Positions 7,416-17,117 of a stretch of 64,000 nt of DNA are shown one piece after another. Position 1 is the first letter of the stretch. The number at the start of each line of letters is the position of its first letter. The translations under genes were made by a program, and so were the position numbers. Below the pieces are notes generated by a model, which worked only from the letters and a program-made list of their open reading frames with translations, ran no database searches and was not told the origin of the DNA. Origin of the DNA: CAWAWP01 sp963841205 (GTDB lineage Bacteria; Chloroflexota; Ktedonobacteria; Ktedonobacterales; JADMIN01); the NCBI GenBank assembly GCA_963841205.1, contig CAWJCH010000019.1, forward strand, positions 62,001-126,000. The letters are read 5' to 3'.

Positions 7416-10010
7416 CTAGGACAGTATCTCGACGTACCCGTCCGTTCCATTTATGCGGATCCGCTGCCCATCCCGGATCAGTTGGGTGGCATGCTCGACC
7501 CCCACGACGGCCGGCAAGCCGTACTCACGCGCGATCACCGCGCCGTGGGTCATCAGGCCCCCCACCTCCGTCACGAGGCCCTTGATCACGACGAACAGCG
7601 GCGTCCAGCTGGGGTCTGTGTAGGCGGTGACCATGATGTCGCACGGTTCGAGATTCGCCTCCGCCATGTCGAGGATGACGCGGGCTCGCCCCTCGACGGT
7701 CCCAGCGGAAACCGGTAAGCCGACCAGCGCGCCAGCCGGGAAATCCTTGAGTCGGTATGACCCCCTCACGACCTCGCCATCCGATGTGAGCACACGGGGC
7801 GGCGTGAGCGCTTGATACGAACCGAACGCGTCCTTGCGCTGGAAGATGAGCTGGTCATCTACCTGATTGGTGCGCACGACGTCGTGGAACTCCTGAAGTC
7901 TGAGGTAGAAGATGTCCTCCTTCTCACGAAGTACGTTGGCCTGCACGAGGCGTTCGGCTTCTTCCAGCAAGGCCTGCTTGTAGACGAAGTAGCGGCTGAT
8001 CATGCCGTACTTCGGATACTCGCGGTACCCGATGAAGGTCCGGACCCGGTCGATCATCCGCTTGGTCTCCGCAGCCTTCTGCTCCCCATCCGGCAAGGCC
8101 CGCAAGCGCTCCAGCAGTTCCTGTTCCTTCTTCCAGGCCTCTTGCCGCCCTTGCTCGAAGCGTCGCTCGCCAGCGCCCGGCTCGAAGTTCTTGACGTTGC
8201 TGAGGATCAAGGGCACGAGCGTGGTGGGGTGTTCGCTCCAGCGGGGTCTCGTGATGTCGATCTCGCCGACGCAGCGCATGCCGTACTTGTCGAGCCATGC
8301 TTGGATGGCGTCTCGCGCTTCCCGCCCGCCCACGAACTTGGGCAGTTCGTCCAGGAAACTCTCGTCCTCGACGTGCTGCAGAAAGGTCACCACCTCTGGA
8401 TACGGGCGGATCACGTCCGCGACATCCAGAAGCGCCAGCCCCATCTCCGACGTCACGTTGTTCGGGACGGACTGCGTGAGTACGTCGGCCGCGTTCTTCT
8501 CGCCCAGCCACGCCTGCAGATTATCGTTGAGCCACCAGGTGGCCTCCATCGCAGTCATAAATGCCCGGTGGCTTTGTGGGTCGAACAAGATGCGCCTCAG
8601 CTCCTGAATATCAGCGAAGATGAAGTCGAGCAGTTCCGGCCCGGACTTCGCCTTGATTTCGCGCTTCAGGGTGGCGATGGATGCCTGGCTGCGCCCGATC
8701 AGTTCGGCGACGATGGCCGGATCGGTCTCGATCGGGTCTGGCGGTGCGCCAGCCGGGACCCTACTGGGGCCCTCGTCGGGAATCGGCCGAATCAAGTCGC
8801 CTCGATCGAGTATGGTCTGCAGCGCGTCCCCGATCAGCGGATCGCCCCTCCCCATGACCTCTAGGAGGCCAGCGCGGCTCGCCGGCGAGGCCAGCCCCTG
8901 GGTGACGTCGACGAACAGCCTCCCGCCGGCCTCATACATGGGCCGGCCTGCCGTAAACTGCCACAGCGAGAGCCCAAGGGGCTTCATGGCGTCGGTCATC
9001 ATCTGCCCATGGCCGACGGAGACGTAGACGTGATTCTCACCGTCGCTGGCCGCGGGGATAGGGAATAGCGTGGTGATCGGCCGGCTCTGGATGATCTGGA
9101 AGCCATCATCGACCAGACACCATTCGATGTCCTGGGGGCGGCCAAAGTGCGCTTCGATCCGTCTGCCCAACCGCGCGAGCCGCACGACCTGCGCATCCGT
9201 CAGCGCTTGCTGCTCCTGCCGCTCCGGCTCGATCGCCTTTTCCTCCGTCCCGCCTGCCTGCATGGCGTAGATGGCGAGCTTCTTGGCGGCAACCGCCTTG
9301 GCGACGACCTCGCCGTCCCGCACCTTATAGACGTCCGCGTTCACCAGGCCGGAGACTAGGGCCTCGCCGAGACCGAAGCTGGCCTCCACGGAGGCGACCT
9401 TCCGGTTACCCGTGATTGGGTCGGCCGTGAAAAGGATGCCGGCCGCCTGTGGGAAGACCATCCGCTGCACAACCACGGCCATGTGGACCTTTCGGTGGTC
9501 CACGCCGTTCCGCAGGCGGTAGGTCACGGCCCGCTCGGTGAAGAGCGAGGCCCAGCACCGGCTGACGTGCTGGAGGATCGCCGCCGACCCCACGACGTTC
9601 AGATACGTGTCCTGCTGGCCCGCGAAGGAGGCCGTCGGCAAATCCTCTGCCGTCGCACTGGATCGGACGGCGTAGGCGTCTCGCTCGCCGAGCCGGGCGA
9701 GCGGGCGAGTGATCGCGGCCACCAGATCGTCGGGGATGGTGATCCCTTCGAGGGTCCCGCGGATCTCCGCGCTGAGCGCGCGGATCGCCTCCCGGTCGTC
9801 CGGCTTCAGGCGCGACAGCCGATCGAGCCGGTCGTCAATCGACGGCGCTTCCGCAATGATCCACCGGAAGGCGCTCGTCGTCACGCAAAAGCCAGCTGGC
9901 ACGCTGATGCCTTCGATCCGCGAAAGCTCCCCCAGGTGCGCGCCCTTGCCGCCAACGACCGCGACCTGAGTCTGGTCGATCTCCCGGAAACCCAACACAT
10001 AGCGGCCCAT
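7416..10010 (-). CDS. rph: Rifampicin phosphotransferase
   Basis: 864 residues, the usual length of RPH enzymes, which inactivate rifamycins by moving the beta-phosphate of ATP onto the drug. The N-terminal ATP-grasp domain starts YVLGFREIDQTQVAVVGGKG and contains YAVRSSATAEDLPTASFAGQ, the PPDK/PEP-synthase signature. A rifamycin-binding middle domain follows. The C-terminal swivelling domain carries GGLMTHGAVIAREYGLP with the phospho-carrier His822. The start at 10010 (MGRYVLGF) has GGGAGGG eight bases upstream; a longer N-terminus is not needed. An alternative call is a generic PEP-utilising enzyme, but the His-domain signature and length favour RPH. Probably inducible through the 19-bp element upstream (separate entry). 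Confidence 0.85.
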   Translation of the reverse strand: MGRYVLGFREIDQTQVAVVGGKGAHLGELSRIEGISVPAGFCVTTSAFRWIIAEAPSIDDRLDRLSRLKPDDREAIRALSAEIRGTLEGITIPDDLVAAITRPLARLGERDAYAVRSSATAEDLPTASFAGQQDTYLNVVGSAAILQHVSRCWASLFTERAVTYRLRNGVDHRKVHMAVVVQRMVFPQAAGILFTADPITGNRKVASVEASFGLGEALVSGLVNADVYKVRDGEVVAKAVAAKKLAIYAMQAGGTEEKAIEPERQEQQALTDAQVVRLARLGRRIEAHFGRPQDIEWCLVDDGFQIIQSRPITTLFPIPAASDGENHVYVSVGHGQMMTDAMKPLGLSLWQFTAGRPMYEAGGRLFVDVTQGLASPASRAGLLEVMGRGDPLIGDALQTILDRGDLIRPIPDEGPSRVPAGAPPDPIETDPAIVAELIGRSQASIATLKREIKAKSGPELLDFIFADIQELRRILFDPQSHRAFMTAMEATWWLNDNLQAWLGEKNAADVLTQSVPNNVTSEMGLALLDVADVIRPYPEVVTFLQHVEDESFLDELPKFVGGREARDAIQAWLDKYGMRCVGEIDITRPRWSEHPTTLVPLILSNVKNFEPGAGERRFEQGRQEAWKKEQELLERLRALPDGEQKAAETKRMIDRVRTFIGYREYPKYGMISRYFVYKQALLEEAERLVQANVLREKEDIFYLRLQEFHDVVRTNQVDDQLIFQRKDAFGSYQALTPPRVLTSDGEVVRGSYRLKDFPAGALVGLPVSAGTVEGRARVILDMAEANLEPCDIMVTAYTDPSWTPLFVVIKGLVTEVGGLMTHGAVIAREYGLPAVVGVEHATQLIRDGQRIRINGTDGYVEILS

Positions 10011-10105
10011 CCGCGCCCTCCCTTGTGTATGCACTAAAGCACGCATTTTGCCGCTCCCATTTCCGTAGGGTCCTGGCCTCGGCCGGCAATTGTACGACAC
10101 GAGCT

Positions 10106-10124
10106 GAGGCTTGCCGCAAGCCCC
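10106..10124 (-). promoter_or_regulatory. RAE-like 19-bp near-palindrome upstream of rph
   Basis: On the rph strand the site reads GGGGCTTGCGGCAAGCCTC, with seven-base perfect arms around a central base and only one break in the full 19 bp. It lies about 96 bases before the rph start. Actinobacterial rifamycin-inactivation genes are preceded by a 19-bp inverted repeat called the rifamycin-associated element; I recall its core as GCTTGC/GCAAGC, and this site fits that. A possible promoter, TTGCCG-N16-TACGGA, lies between the site and the gene. Confidence 0.65.
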
Positions 10125-10194
10125 CCTGTGCGCTATAAAGTCTAAAGTGGGAGAGTGGGGTACCTAACTTTCTTTATCGCTCGCTTCCTTATCA

Positions 10195-10444
10195 GCTCGC
10201 GCGGCGTGAAGACCCCTGGCTTGAGCCATGGGGAGGAAACGCCGCGCGCCGTCAGGCGCTCCCGACCACCGGACACCAAACGACCAGGTGTGCGATACGT
10301 ACGCTCTACCGCAGGGCCTGCGGGAAGGTACGCGTGTGGAGGTGGCTTCGGGCCACGACAGGACCGTGTACGACGCTCCTAGCTCGCTAGGTGAGCGGTG
10401 GTCAGCCCAAGAATCCCCCGGCTTCAGCCGTGGGGAGTGGTCAA
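10195..10444 (+). mobile_element. IS200/IS605-type non-autonomous element, copy A (250 bp)
   Basis: The left-end hairpin CCCCTGGCTTGAGCCATGGGG (near 10212) and right-end hairpin CCCCCGGCTTCAGCCGTGGGG (near 10416) are the subterminal structures of IS200/IS605 elements; the element ends in GTGGTCAA. It is about 90% identical by eye to copy C (18978-19228, reverse strand) and more distantly related to copy B. The internal block CCGCAGGGCCTGCGGGAA matches a block near the 3' end of the tnpB at 29967-31109. It looks like an element that has lost its genes but kept its ends and the 3' RNA region. Both A and C lie directly after TTATCA. Confidence 0.75.
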
Positions 10445-11028
10445 AGACGGACAACCTCCTCGCGAAGCGGCGGCGCGCCGCGTACGGCAAGCACTATCGG
10501 CCCGCGCAGATCTCCCGCAGATCTCCCTTGGCGCCCTCGGCCAGCCCCGCCGCGCCCACCCAGCCGTTGAGGGCCGCGTGCGCGAGGGTTACGCCACTAC
10601 CCTGCTTGCCGCCGTGCGCCTGAGCGAGCTCGAGGCAGCCATAACCGCCCTCCCACGACGTCCGCGAGCCGCCATCTGACTCGCACATCATCGAGCTCGC
10701 CATCGGCCCAACGGTGCTCGGCACCAGACCCGATCACCCACTCGCCAGCCGCCACCAGCTCCCGCTTACCCAGCTACGCGACGAATCAATGCTCGTTCGT
10801 ACGTCGGCAAGGGTCGGTTTGGCGGCAAACCTGACGACAATCCCGACGATTCCACGCGACAATCGGCGATCTTTGATGCCGCGTGACTTCCCATGAATTG
10901 GACGTTGACGACTCTCGGCGATCTCTGGCAAATAGATTGATGCAGAAGAAGAAGAAGGACATCTGGGTGCCGGCGGGGGAGCAATCTGCCTCACTCGGCC
11001 AGGGATGAGAACCCGCACCTAGCGAGGC
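10445..11028. other. Intergenic region without supported gene
   Basis: About 580 bases between the mobile element and the gene at 11029. On the minus strand a 76-codon frame (10494-10724) contains NGWVGAAGLAEGAKGDLRE, which looks protein-like, but it has no ribosome-binding site and is flanked by broken frames. I treat it as possible gene debris and do not name it. Confidence 0.4.
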
Positions 11029-11922
11029 TTAATCGAGCACCTTGACGTGGCTGGACGAGGGAGCCATCGAGTGCAACGGGCCTATCTCGTACTTCTTCAC
11101 GATGCGCTCGTAGGCCTGAGTGACGAGGGCCAACTGCGCCGGGATCTCTTCCACGCCGTAGATCATGATGCTGCCCCGATTGGTCACCATCATGCTGATG
11201 TCTTCGCCCTGAAGCCTATGCTGGACGATGGTGGTCTTCAATTGGCCGATCGCGCTCGCATCGAGCCAGGCGGCATCTTCGTTCACCCTGAATCCCGAGA
11301 GTGAGGTGCTCCTGAGGTTCGGGCGCCCCTTGATGTCGCCGAACGTCCCCGTCAGGACGATCCCCTCGCCTTCTGTCGTCATCCGCTGCAAGTCGACCTT
11401 TGGGTACTGGACCGTCCAATGCGGGCGACCCGCCCGGAACCGCTTCAAGAAAGTGTCGGCGACCTTGTGCCGCGTGCATACAAGGTACACATCGGGATCG
11501 GGCCCCTGCCAGCGGTACATTCTGAAGCGGTACACCCGGAGCGGGTTCATCACATCGACGTTGGCGAGTCGCACGATGATGTGCTTGCCTGGCTCCTCAT
11601 GTCGCGCGTGGTACTCGTCGTACTCGGTGTTCGGCAATGGCCCGATGCGCTCAAGCCTGCTATGAAGCGTCTCATAGTCGTAGTAGGCGGCTTCCAATAC
11701 CCTGCGCTTGCGCTCTTCGTCGCTCCAGCTGCTGATGTCACCGAGCGTAGAGAGAAACTCTGAGGAGCCGTCCTCCGGGAAGGGTATCGGCGGTTGGTGG
11801 AGGGACTCGACGACGTCATAACTCTCGAAGCGACGGAGCCCTGGAATGCGGTATCTGTGGTACATGCGAGTCGTTTCGTAGAATTCGTCCGCGCCGGATA
11901 CCCTTCTCCCAGTGCGAGCCAT
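11029..11922 (-). CDS. Hypothetical protein (297 aa)
   Basis: 297 residues, soluble, unrecognised. The start MARTGRRVSGADEF at 11922 has AGGGGA a few bases upstream. The sequence is rich in Tyr, Arg and charged residues (MYHRYRIPGLRRFESYDVV). Its C-terminal half has alternating strands and turns (EGIVLTGTFGDIKGRPNLRS, MMVTNRGSIMIYGVEE, then a final helix TQAYERIVKKYEIGPL). Strand-rich pieces ending in a helix could be a TBP-like or ligand-binding fold, but I have no family to name. Intact and full of ordinary codons, so probably expressed. Confidence 0.55.
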   Translation of the reverse strand: MARTGRRVSGADEFYETTRMYHRYRIPGLRRFESYDVVESLHQPPIPFPEDGSSEFLSTLGDISSWSDEERKRRVLEAAYYDYETLHSRLERIGPLPNTEYDEYHARHEEPGKHIIVRLANVDVMNPLRVYRFRMYRWQGPDPDVYLVCTRHKVADTFLKRFRAGRPHWTVQYPKVDLQRMTTEGEGIVLTGTFGDIKGRPNLRSTSLSGFRVNEDAAWLDASAIGQLKTTIVQHRLQGEDISMMVTNRGSIMIYGVEEIPAQLALVTQAYERIVKKYEIGPLHSMAPSSSHVKVLD

Positions 11923-12105
11923 GCAGCGTCCCCTCTATTAATTGACTCATCATCGGTCGATGCGGCAGACCAGGTATCGCGAGAGTATCGCGCGCCATTT
12001 CGTGAGCACGGCGAAATTGAGGATCGTCGAGAGGCGACCACGAGAAAGCATTATTGCATGACGGCGTGAGGGAGCCTGATGTCCAGCTGAACGTACTACG
12101 GGCGA

Positions 12106-12402
12106 TTACGTCAAGGGGCGTCGCCGCTCGCTTTCGGCGGCCTGCTCGGGTGCTAACCGTTGAAAAGCCAACCCGTCGTGGCGGCGTCCTGCAGGTGGGG
12201 ACGGTGGCAGGTGCATACGCGCAGGGTGCGCCCACCGTGGGAAGAAGGCGTTCCCGAGGACGACGAGGAGCGCCAGGAGCGCCACGATGACGAGGACGAC
12301 GACCAGCACCTACAGGACCGTGCGAAGGCGCCGCCTGTTCACCTTAATGACGATCCATCCCGGCGAGCTGTCATCCGGGGAGTCGAGGGGATAGCGGTCC
12401 AT
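12106..12402 (-). pseudogene. Small membrane protein interrupted by TAG
   Basis: An ATG at 12402 with GAGGT upstream opens MDRYPLDSPDDSSPGW..VNRRRLRTVL, then TAG (12310-12312). In the same frame it continues VLVVVLVIVALLALLVVLGNAFF, a strong membrane helix, and a Pro/His/Arg-rich tail ending at 12106. A charged cytoplasmic stub followed directly by a helix would be a normal single-span protein if the stop were absent. Restart at the GTG just after the stop is also possible. The flanks (11923-12105 and 12403-12737) hold nothing I recognise. Confidence 0.35.
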
Positions 12403-12737
12403 TGCGGACCTCGATTCATGCCCGCGCCATCGCGATGAACGTCCGCGCCATCGCGGTCGAGGGTGGTCAACCGATGCCATCAAGTTAAACGCAAGCGAGG
12501 GGAGAGTGTCACGCTCGGCGGTGTCCGGCGCCTCCACTTTTCAATTGGCACAAAACCGACAGCAACGCCAGCCACACAAGGCAATCGCCAGCGAGTCTCG
12601 CGGTAACATGAGTGCCCATAAACTGAGCGATGGTGCGCATGAACAATCCGCCGCAAGCCCTTTAGTCCCGAAGAAGAACATCCGATTGCCGATGGGCGAG
12701 TGACGTGTGTTGGTGCCAATTCAAGGGGGGTTAGTTA

Positions 12738-13736
12738 ACCCGGTGTGCGAGTTTTCGTAGCGAAGGCTCTCCAGGCCCAGCAGGCTTACTCTCCTCAGGA
12801 ACCGTTGCGACAGACCTGAGGAGGACGCCATGGACCTGGAGGACTGTAATATCGCCGTCTTTTGCGTCATTGACGAGGCTGTGCCGCACGTCACCAACGG
12901 CCAGCAGCTCCGCCAACGCGGGCCGCGACCGACGTTGGCCGATAGCGAGGTCGTCACCAGGGAAGTGGTCGGGGAGTATCTGGGGTTGGGGCAAGACCGC
13001 GCGCGCTTCGCCTACTTCCAGCGGCACTACGTGCACTTTTCCCCGAAGCTGCGCACGCTGCATCGCACGACGTTCGTGCGCCAGGCGGCCAACCTGCGGC
13101 GGCGCAAAGAGCGCAGCTGGCGGCGGGTGGTGCAGGCGGCGCCGCATGATCCGAGCTTCGCGATTAGTGACAGCTTCCCGCTGCCGGTCTGCCAGTTCGC
13201 TCGCGCTCATCGCTACCGCTGCTTTCGGGGCGAGGCGGCCTTCGGCAAGGACACGCTGGCGCGCCAGACCTTCGACGGCTTGCGGGTCCACGTCCGCCTG
13301 GAGTGGCCCGGCGTCATCGTCCGCTTCGGCGTCGCGCCCGCGAACGTGCACGAACTGGCGGTCCTGCCGGCGCTGGCCGAGCAGACGGCAGGCGCCCTGA
13401 TCGGCGACCGCAACTACTGGTCGCCCGCCACGGCCGCCGAGTGCCAGCGCCACGGCGTCGACCTGCTGGCGCCCTACCGCAGTGCCAAGCGCGATCCGCA
13501 CCCGCGCTGGAGCGCGCAACTCGGTCGCGTGCGCTACCGCATCGACCCGGTCGTCGGCCAACTCGTCGACCGCTGCGACGTCAAGCGCGTCTGGGCGCGC
13601 GATCTCTGGCACCTGGACAACCGCCTGCTGCGCAAAGCGCTGATGCCTACCGTGGCCGTCCTGCTCAACGTCGATCTCGGCAACCCACCGTTGCACCTTG
13701 CCCAGTTGGTTGCCCCCTGAAATCTGCACATCGGGT
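12738..13736 (+). mobile_element. IS982-family insertion sequence (999 bp)
   Basis: The ends are ACCCGGTGTGCGAG on the left and, reverse-complemented, ACCCGATGTGCAGA on the right: imperfect terminal inverted repeats starting ACCC as in IS982. The flanking bases TAGTTA (12732-12737) and TAGCTA (13737-13742) look like a target duplication with one change. One transposase ORF fills the element. It appears complete. Confidence 0.85.
12830..13720 (+). CDS. IS982-family transposase
   Basis: 296 residues, a DDE transposase of the IS982 type. Recognisable blocks are PRPTLADSEVVT near the N-terminus, FAISDSFPLPVCQFARAHR with the first catalytic Asp, FRGEAAFGKD, the second Asp in GALIGDRNYWS and a C-terminal block KRVWARDLWHLDNRLLRK. 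AGGAGGACGCC precedes the ATG. The length and the presence of all blocks suggest that it is intact and possibly active. It acts on the terminal repeats at 12738 and 13736. Confidence 0.85.
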   Translation: MDLEDCNIAVFCVIDEAVPHVTNGQQLRQRGPRPTLADSEVVTREVVGEYLGLGQDRARFAYFQRHYVHFSPKLRTLHRTTFVRQAANLRRRKERSWRRVVQAAPHDPSFAISDSFPLPVCQFARAHRYRCFRGEAAFGKDTLARQTFDGLRVHVRLEWPGVIVRFGVAPANVHELAVLPALAEQTAGALIGDRNYWSPATAAECQRHGVDLLAPYRSAKRDPHPRWSAQLGRVRYRIDPVVGQLVDRCDVKRVWARDLWHLDNRLLRKALMPTVAVLLNVDLGNPPLHLAQLVAP

Positions 13737-13831
13737 TAGCTAGCGAGAATGCGCCCCAAGCTGAGGTTTCTCCTAGCTCGGAGTACTGATGACGACCGAC
13801 CGCGCCATGCCTCGGCACGTCCCTCTCGTCG

Positions 13832-14768
13832 CTACTGCGCCGCCGTGATGTGATAGATCATGCCGGTCTGATACCCCACAGCGTGGAGTCTCCGGCGGCG
13901 TCCTCACCGAACGACGAAATGGAGGTACCCAGATTGAATCGTTGGCGCGTCACGGACGGTTGACCCGGTCTCGCATCTGCCGCCACCAGCCCGAAGATGC
14001 GCCCGGTGCAGTAATCGGCATAGAGATACACCCCGTACAGCGCCGGATTGCTCGATCCGCGATACACATAGCCGCCCATTACCGTGCACTGGTTCGCGGT
14101 ATGGTGTAGACCGCGATCGGTGCTACAGAGTTGGGCAGCGAGCAGTTTACCTAGCGGCAGTAGTCCCCTTCGTAGACGTTCCAGCCGTAGTTCTCACCGC
14201 CCCGGCTGCTGGCCAGTTGGACGTAGATCGATTCATATGTTGATTCGCCTACGGCGCCGATGTAGAGGTCGCCGGTCGCCCGGTCGAAGCTGAAGCGCCA
14301 CGGATTGCGTAAGCCGTACGCCCAGATTTCGCCGCGCGCCTGCGGCTCGCCGACGAAGGGGTTGTGCGGTGGAAAGGCGTACACCTTGCCCGACGAGGTC
14401 CGCTCGACGTCGATGCGCAGGAACTTCCCCAGCAACGTGTCCATCCGGTGCGCGTTCACGCTTGAGGCGCCCACGCCGCCGTCCCCCACGCCGATGTAGA
14501 GGTAGCTGTCCGGCCCGAAGGCGAGCTGCCCGCTCGTGTGTTCACCGCCCGGCTGTGGAATGACCAGGACGACCTTCGCGCTGGCGAGATCAGCCTGCAG
14601 CGGGTTCGAAGACACGTGATAGCGCACAAGCGCAGTGCTGCCGTCGAGATCGGTGCACCTGATGAAAAAGAGGCCGTTGGTCTCGTAGCCAGGATCAACG
14701 GCCACGCATATCAAGCCACGCTCCCCGCCCGACAGTACCAGGGGGCGAAAATCTACGGGCAGTTTCAA
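13832..14768 (-). pseudogene. C-terminal part of a PQQ-type sugar dehydrogenase (broken)
   Basis: The minus-strand frames align closely with residues from about 130 to the end of the intact protein at 15132-16451: LVLSGGERGL, GGEHTSGQLAFGPDSYLYIGVGDG, GLRNPWRFSFDRATGDLYIGAVG, then GGYVYRG, YLYADYC and YQTGMIYHIT. It is disrupted by a TAG in place of a Gln codon (14151-14153), a frameshift near 14080 and another near 13890. The matching N-terminal part lies at 18415-18758 on the same strand, so one gene was split by about 3.6 kb of other DNA. From 14769 to 15131 I see no gene. Confidence 0.8.
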
Positions 14769-15131
14769 AACGGCCGCGAGTCGACATCGGGTGGCAGGTC
14801 AGTCCCGCATCATAGTCGTTGCCAGCATCGCAGGGTTTTCCGTCTATTGGATCGGCCGCATCTCTCGGCGCTACATCGAACACGGCCCCAACGGCGTCAG
14901 CATTATCCGTAGGTAATCACTGTGCATACACGACTAAGCTTTGTCGACTACATAGGTCTACAGGTCTATGTGAATTTCGCTCCGGGGCGCATTAGGGGCG
15001 CGGGGGCGGAGCGGCGCACCAGCGGTTCTAGCGGCCCGATCCGTCGGTTGGAGAACGATTCTTGAAGACAGCTCGGATGGATCCGGTTGGCACGCGAGCC
15101 GAACGTGCGCGTGCGGGAGCATATCATTGCT

Positions 15132-16451
15132 ATGCAGCACTTGCAAGGATGCCTAGGATGGCATGGATGCCGACGAGGTCGCCTGGTGGCAACTGCCGTC
15201 CTGCGGTCGGTGCTGGTGGCCGTAGCGGTCACAGTGGTGTCAGGATGTAGCGTGCCTCTTGGTCGTACCGCTCACCCGCCTGCCACTTCCCACGGGGGCG
15301 ACGCTGGGTCATCGAAGGTCGCCGCTGCGGCAGCTGCACTCAACATGGCGCCAGCAGCGCGTTTGGCGCGGATCTCGCTCGAGTTGAAGCCCTTCATCAC
15401 TGGCTTAACCGCTCCGACGCAACTCACCTACGCGCCCGATGGATCGGGCCGGGTGTACATCACGGAACAGGCGGGGCTGATTCGGGCGGCGAATGCCAGC
15501 GGCACGCTCTACCCCCAACCGTTCCTGGACATTCGCTCGCTTGTGCTGGCCGGTGGCGAGCGCGGCCTGCTGAGCGTGGCGTTCGACCCGGACTACCCGC
15601 ACACAGGTCTCTTCTTCATCACCTACACCAATCGCGACGGCAACACGGTGCTGGCGCGCTATCATGTGTCGGGCGGCGACTGGCTGCGGGCGGATCCAGC
15701 CAGTGCCACGGTGCTCCTGGTCATTCCGCAGCTGGGTGGGGAGCATAAAAGCGGCCAGCTCATGTTCGGCCCCGACGGCTATCTGTATATGTCAGTCGGC
15801 GACGGTGCCCTGGGGGCCGGCGGCGTCAACGGGCAGAACCTGGACACCCTCCTGGGCAAGATTCTCCGCCTCGATGTCGATCACACCTCACCGGGCCATC
15901 CCTACGCGATTCCGCTGACCAATCCGTTCGTCGGCGATCCGCATGCGCGTGGGGAGATCTGGGACTATGGTCTGCGCAACGCCTGGCGCTTCAGCTTTGA
16001 TCGGGCCACCGGTGATCTCTACGTTGGTGCCGTGGGCGGCTCGTTGTGGGAGTCCATCGACTTCCAGCCGCACGCCAGCCGAGGCGGCGCGAACTTCGGG
16101 TGGGACGTGTACGAGGGAAATCTGTGCGAACAAGCCGACTGCTCCCTCGCCAACTTCGTGGGCCCCATCGTCACCTTTCCGCACCAAGGTGGGCGGTGCG
16201 CGGCGGTCGGTGGCTATGTGTATCGCGGCGTGCGCTCTCCCACGCTGGACGGCGTCTATCTCTACGCTGACTACTGTTCGGGGCGCATCTTCGGGCTCGT
16301 GGCGGCGTCTGCCGTCCCTGGGCAGCCGGCAACGACACGCCAGGTCGGCGAGGTGAACTCCTCAATCTCAGCCTTTGGTGAGGATGCGTCCGGGGAGGTG
16401 TACGTTCTGGGGTATCAGGCCGGCGTCGCGTATCAGGTGACGAACGCGTAG
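15132..16451 (+). CDS. PQQ-dependent sugar dehydrogenase lipoprotein (GSDH family)
   Basis: 439 residues. A signal peptide with lipobox VVSGC (Cys39) predicts export and anchoring to the outer face of the membrane. The mature part is a six-bladed beta-propeller of the glucose/sorbosone dehydrogenase (Hhip-like) family: TAPTQLTYAPDGSGRVYITEQAG, GGERGLLSVAFDPDY, GGEHKSGQLMFGPDGYLYMSVGDG, DTLLGKILRLD, YGLRNAWRFSFDRATGDLYVG, and Cys-containing loops (EQADCSLANF, YADYCSGRIFG). Such enzymes oxidise soluble sugars using PQQ. No PQQ synthesis gene is nearby, so cofactor use is assumed from the family. The ATG at 15132 starts immediately before the signal sequence; upstream ATGs add only an unlikely basic extension. 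Confidence 0.8.
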   Translation: MQHLQGCLGWHGCRRGRLVATAVLRSVLVAVAVTVVSGCSVPLGRTAHPPATSHGGDAGSSKVAAAAAALNMAPAARLARISLELKPFITGLTAPTQLTYAPDGSGRVYITEQAGLIRAANASGTLYPQPFLDIRSLVLAGGERGLLSVAFDPDYPHTGLFFITYTNRDGNTVLARYHVSGGDWLRADPASATVLLVIPQLGGEHKSGQLMFGPDGYLYMSVGDGALGAGGVNGQNLDTLLGKILRLDVDHTSPGHPYAIPLTNPFVGDPHARGEIWDYGLRNAWRFSFDRATGDLYVGAVGGSLWESIDFQPHASRGGANFGWDVYEGNLCEQADCSLANFVGPIVTFPHQGGRCAAVGGYVYRGVRSPTLDGVYLYADYCSGRIFGLVAASAVPGQPATTRQVGEVNSSISAFGEDASGEVYVLGYQAGVAYQVTNA

Positions 16452-16767
16452 GCCCACATGCCGCTGCTGGCGGTACTTCGACGAACCCGACGCGATGCGA
16501 AGCGGTGCAGTACAAAAGAGGAGTGAGCGCCAGCACAGAAGGCAAGGATCGGCGCCCATCATGAATTCGCCGTGGCAGTGGCGCTCCCCTGCTGGTACGC
16601 AGAGTAGCCGAGCGCCTACGGGCCGCGCGTGACGCTCTTCGACTGGTGAATCGAGCAATAGCTCGAAGGAGCGGCCCACGCAGCAATAAGCGGCCAAGGA
16701 AGGCCAGATCGCGCAAGACAGCCACATCAGCTCGAAGCCACTCTCCAGCGAGGGGCTAAGGTGCAAG
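16452..16767. other. Intergenic region, nothing recognised
   Basis: About 315 bases after the sugar dehydrogenase. No frame with a ribosome-binding site or a known domain, and no clear terminator. Confidence 0.5.
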
Positions 16768-16988
16768 TTGACCACTCCCCATAGCTAAAGCTAGGGGATT
16801 CCTGGGCCGAGCACTGCCGTCCAGATGCCCTGGGGCGGTCTCACACGCTCGTTGGGACCATGGTTATCGGCCCCGCTCCACAGGCGTAAATTCCCGCAGG
16901 CCCTGCGGTACACAACACAGTATACCACGTGAAAGGAGACGGCGCTTCCTCCCTGCAGCTAAAGCCGGGGGTATCCACGCCGAAGATT
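16768..16988 (-). mobile_element. IS200/IS605-type non-autonomous element, copy B (about 221 bp)
   Basis: A diverged relative of copies A and C on the minus strand. It keeps the left hairpin (CCCCCGGCTTTAGCTGCAGGG), GGAGGAAGCGCCG, the internal hairpin block ACCGCAGGGCCTGCGGGAA, and the right hairpin CCCCTAGCTTTAGCTATGGGG followed by GTGGTCAA. The middle is otherwise largely unlike A and C. Selective conservation of the ends and the internal hairpin points to functional sequence there. The left boundary is approximate. Confidence 0.65.
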
Positions 16989-17117
16989 TGAGATGAAGAG
17001 TTTGCGCAATCCCGGTGGCAACAAGATTGGCGGCTAGCTGGGCCATCGCTGGAGACGTTGCAGTTGCAGGCGACACTCGTGGCCGCGTGAGGCGTGGTCG
17101 CAACGCCTCGACTCGCC

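Noticed and set aside
12731..13729. 332-codon minus-strand frame over the IS982 transposase
   Set aside because: Exact shadow of the transposase; His/Arg/Ala-rich with no motif.
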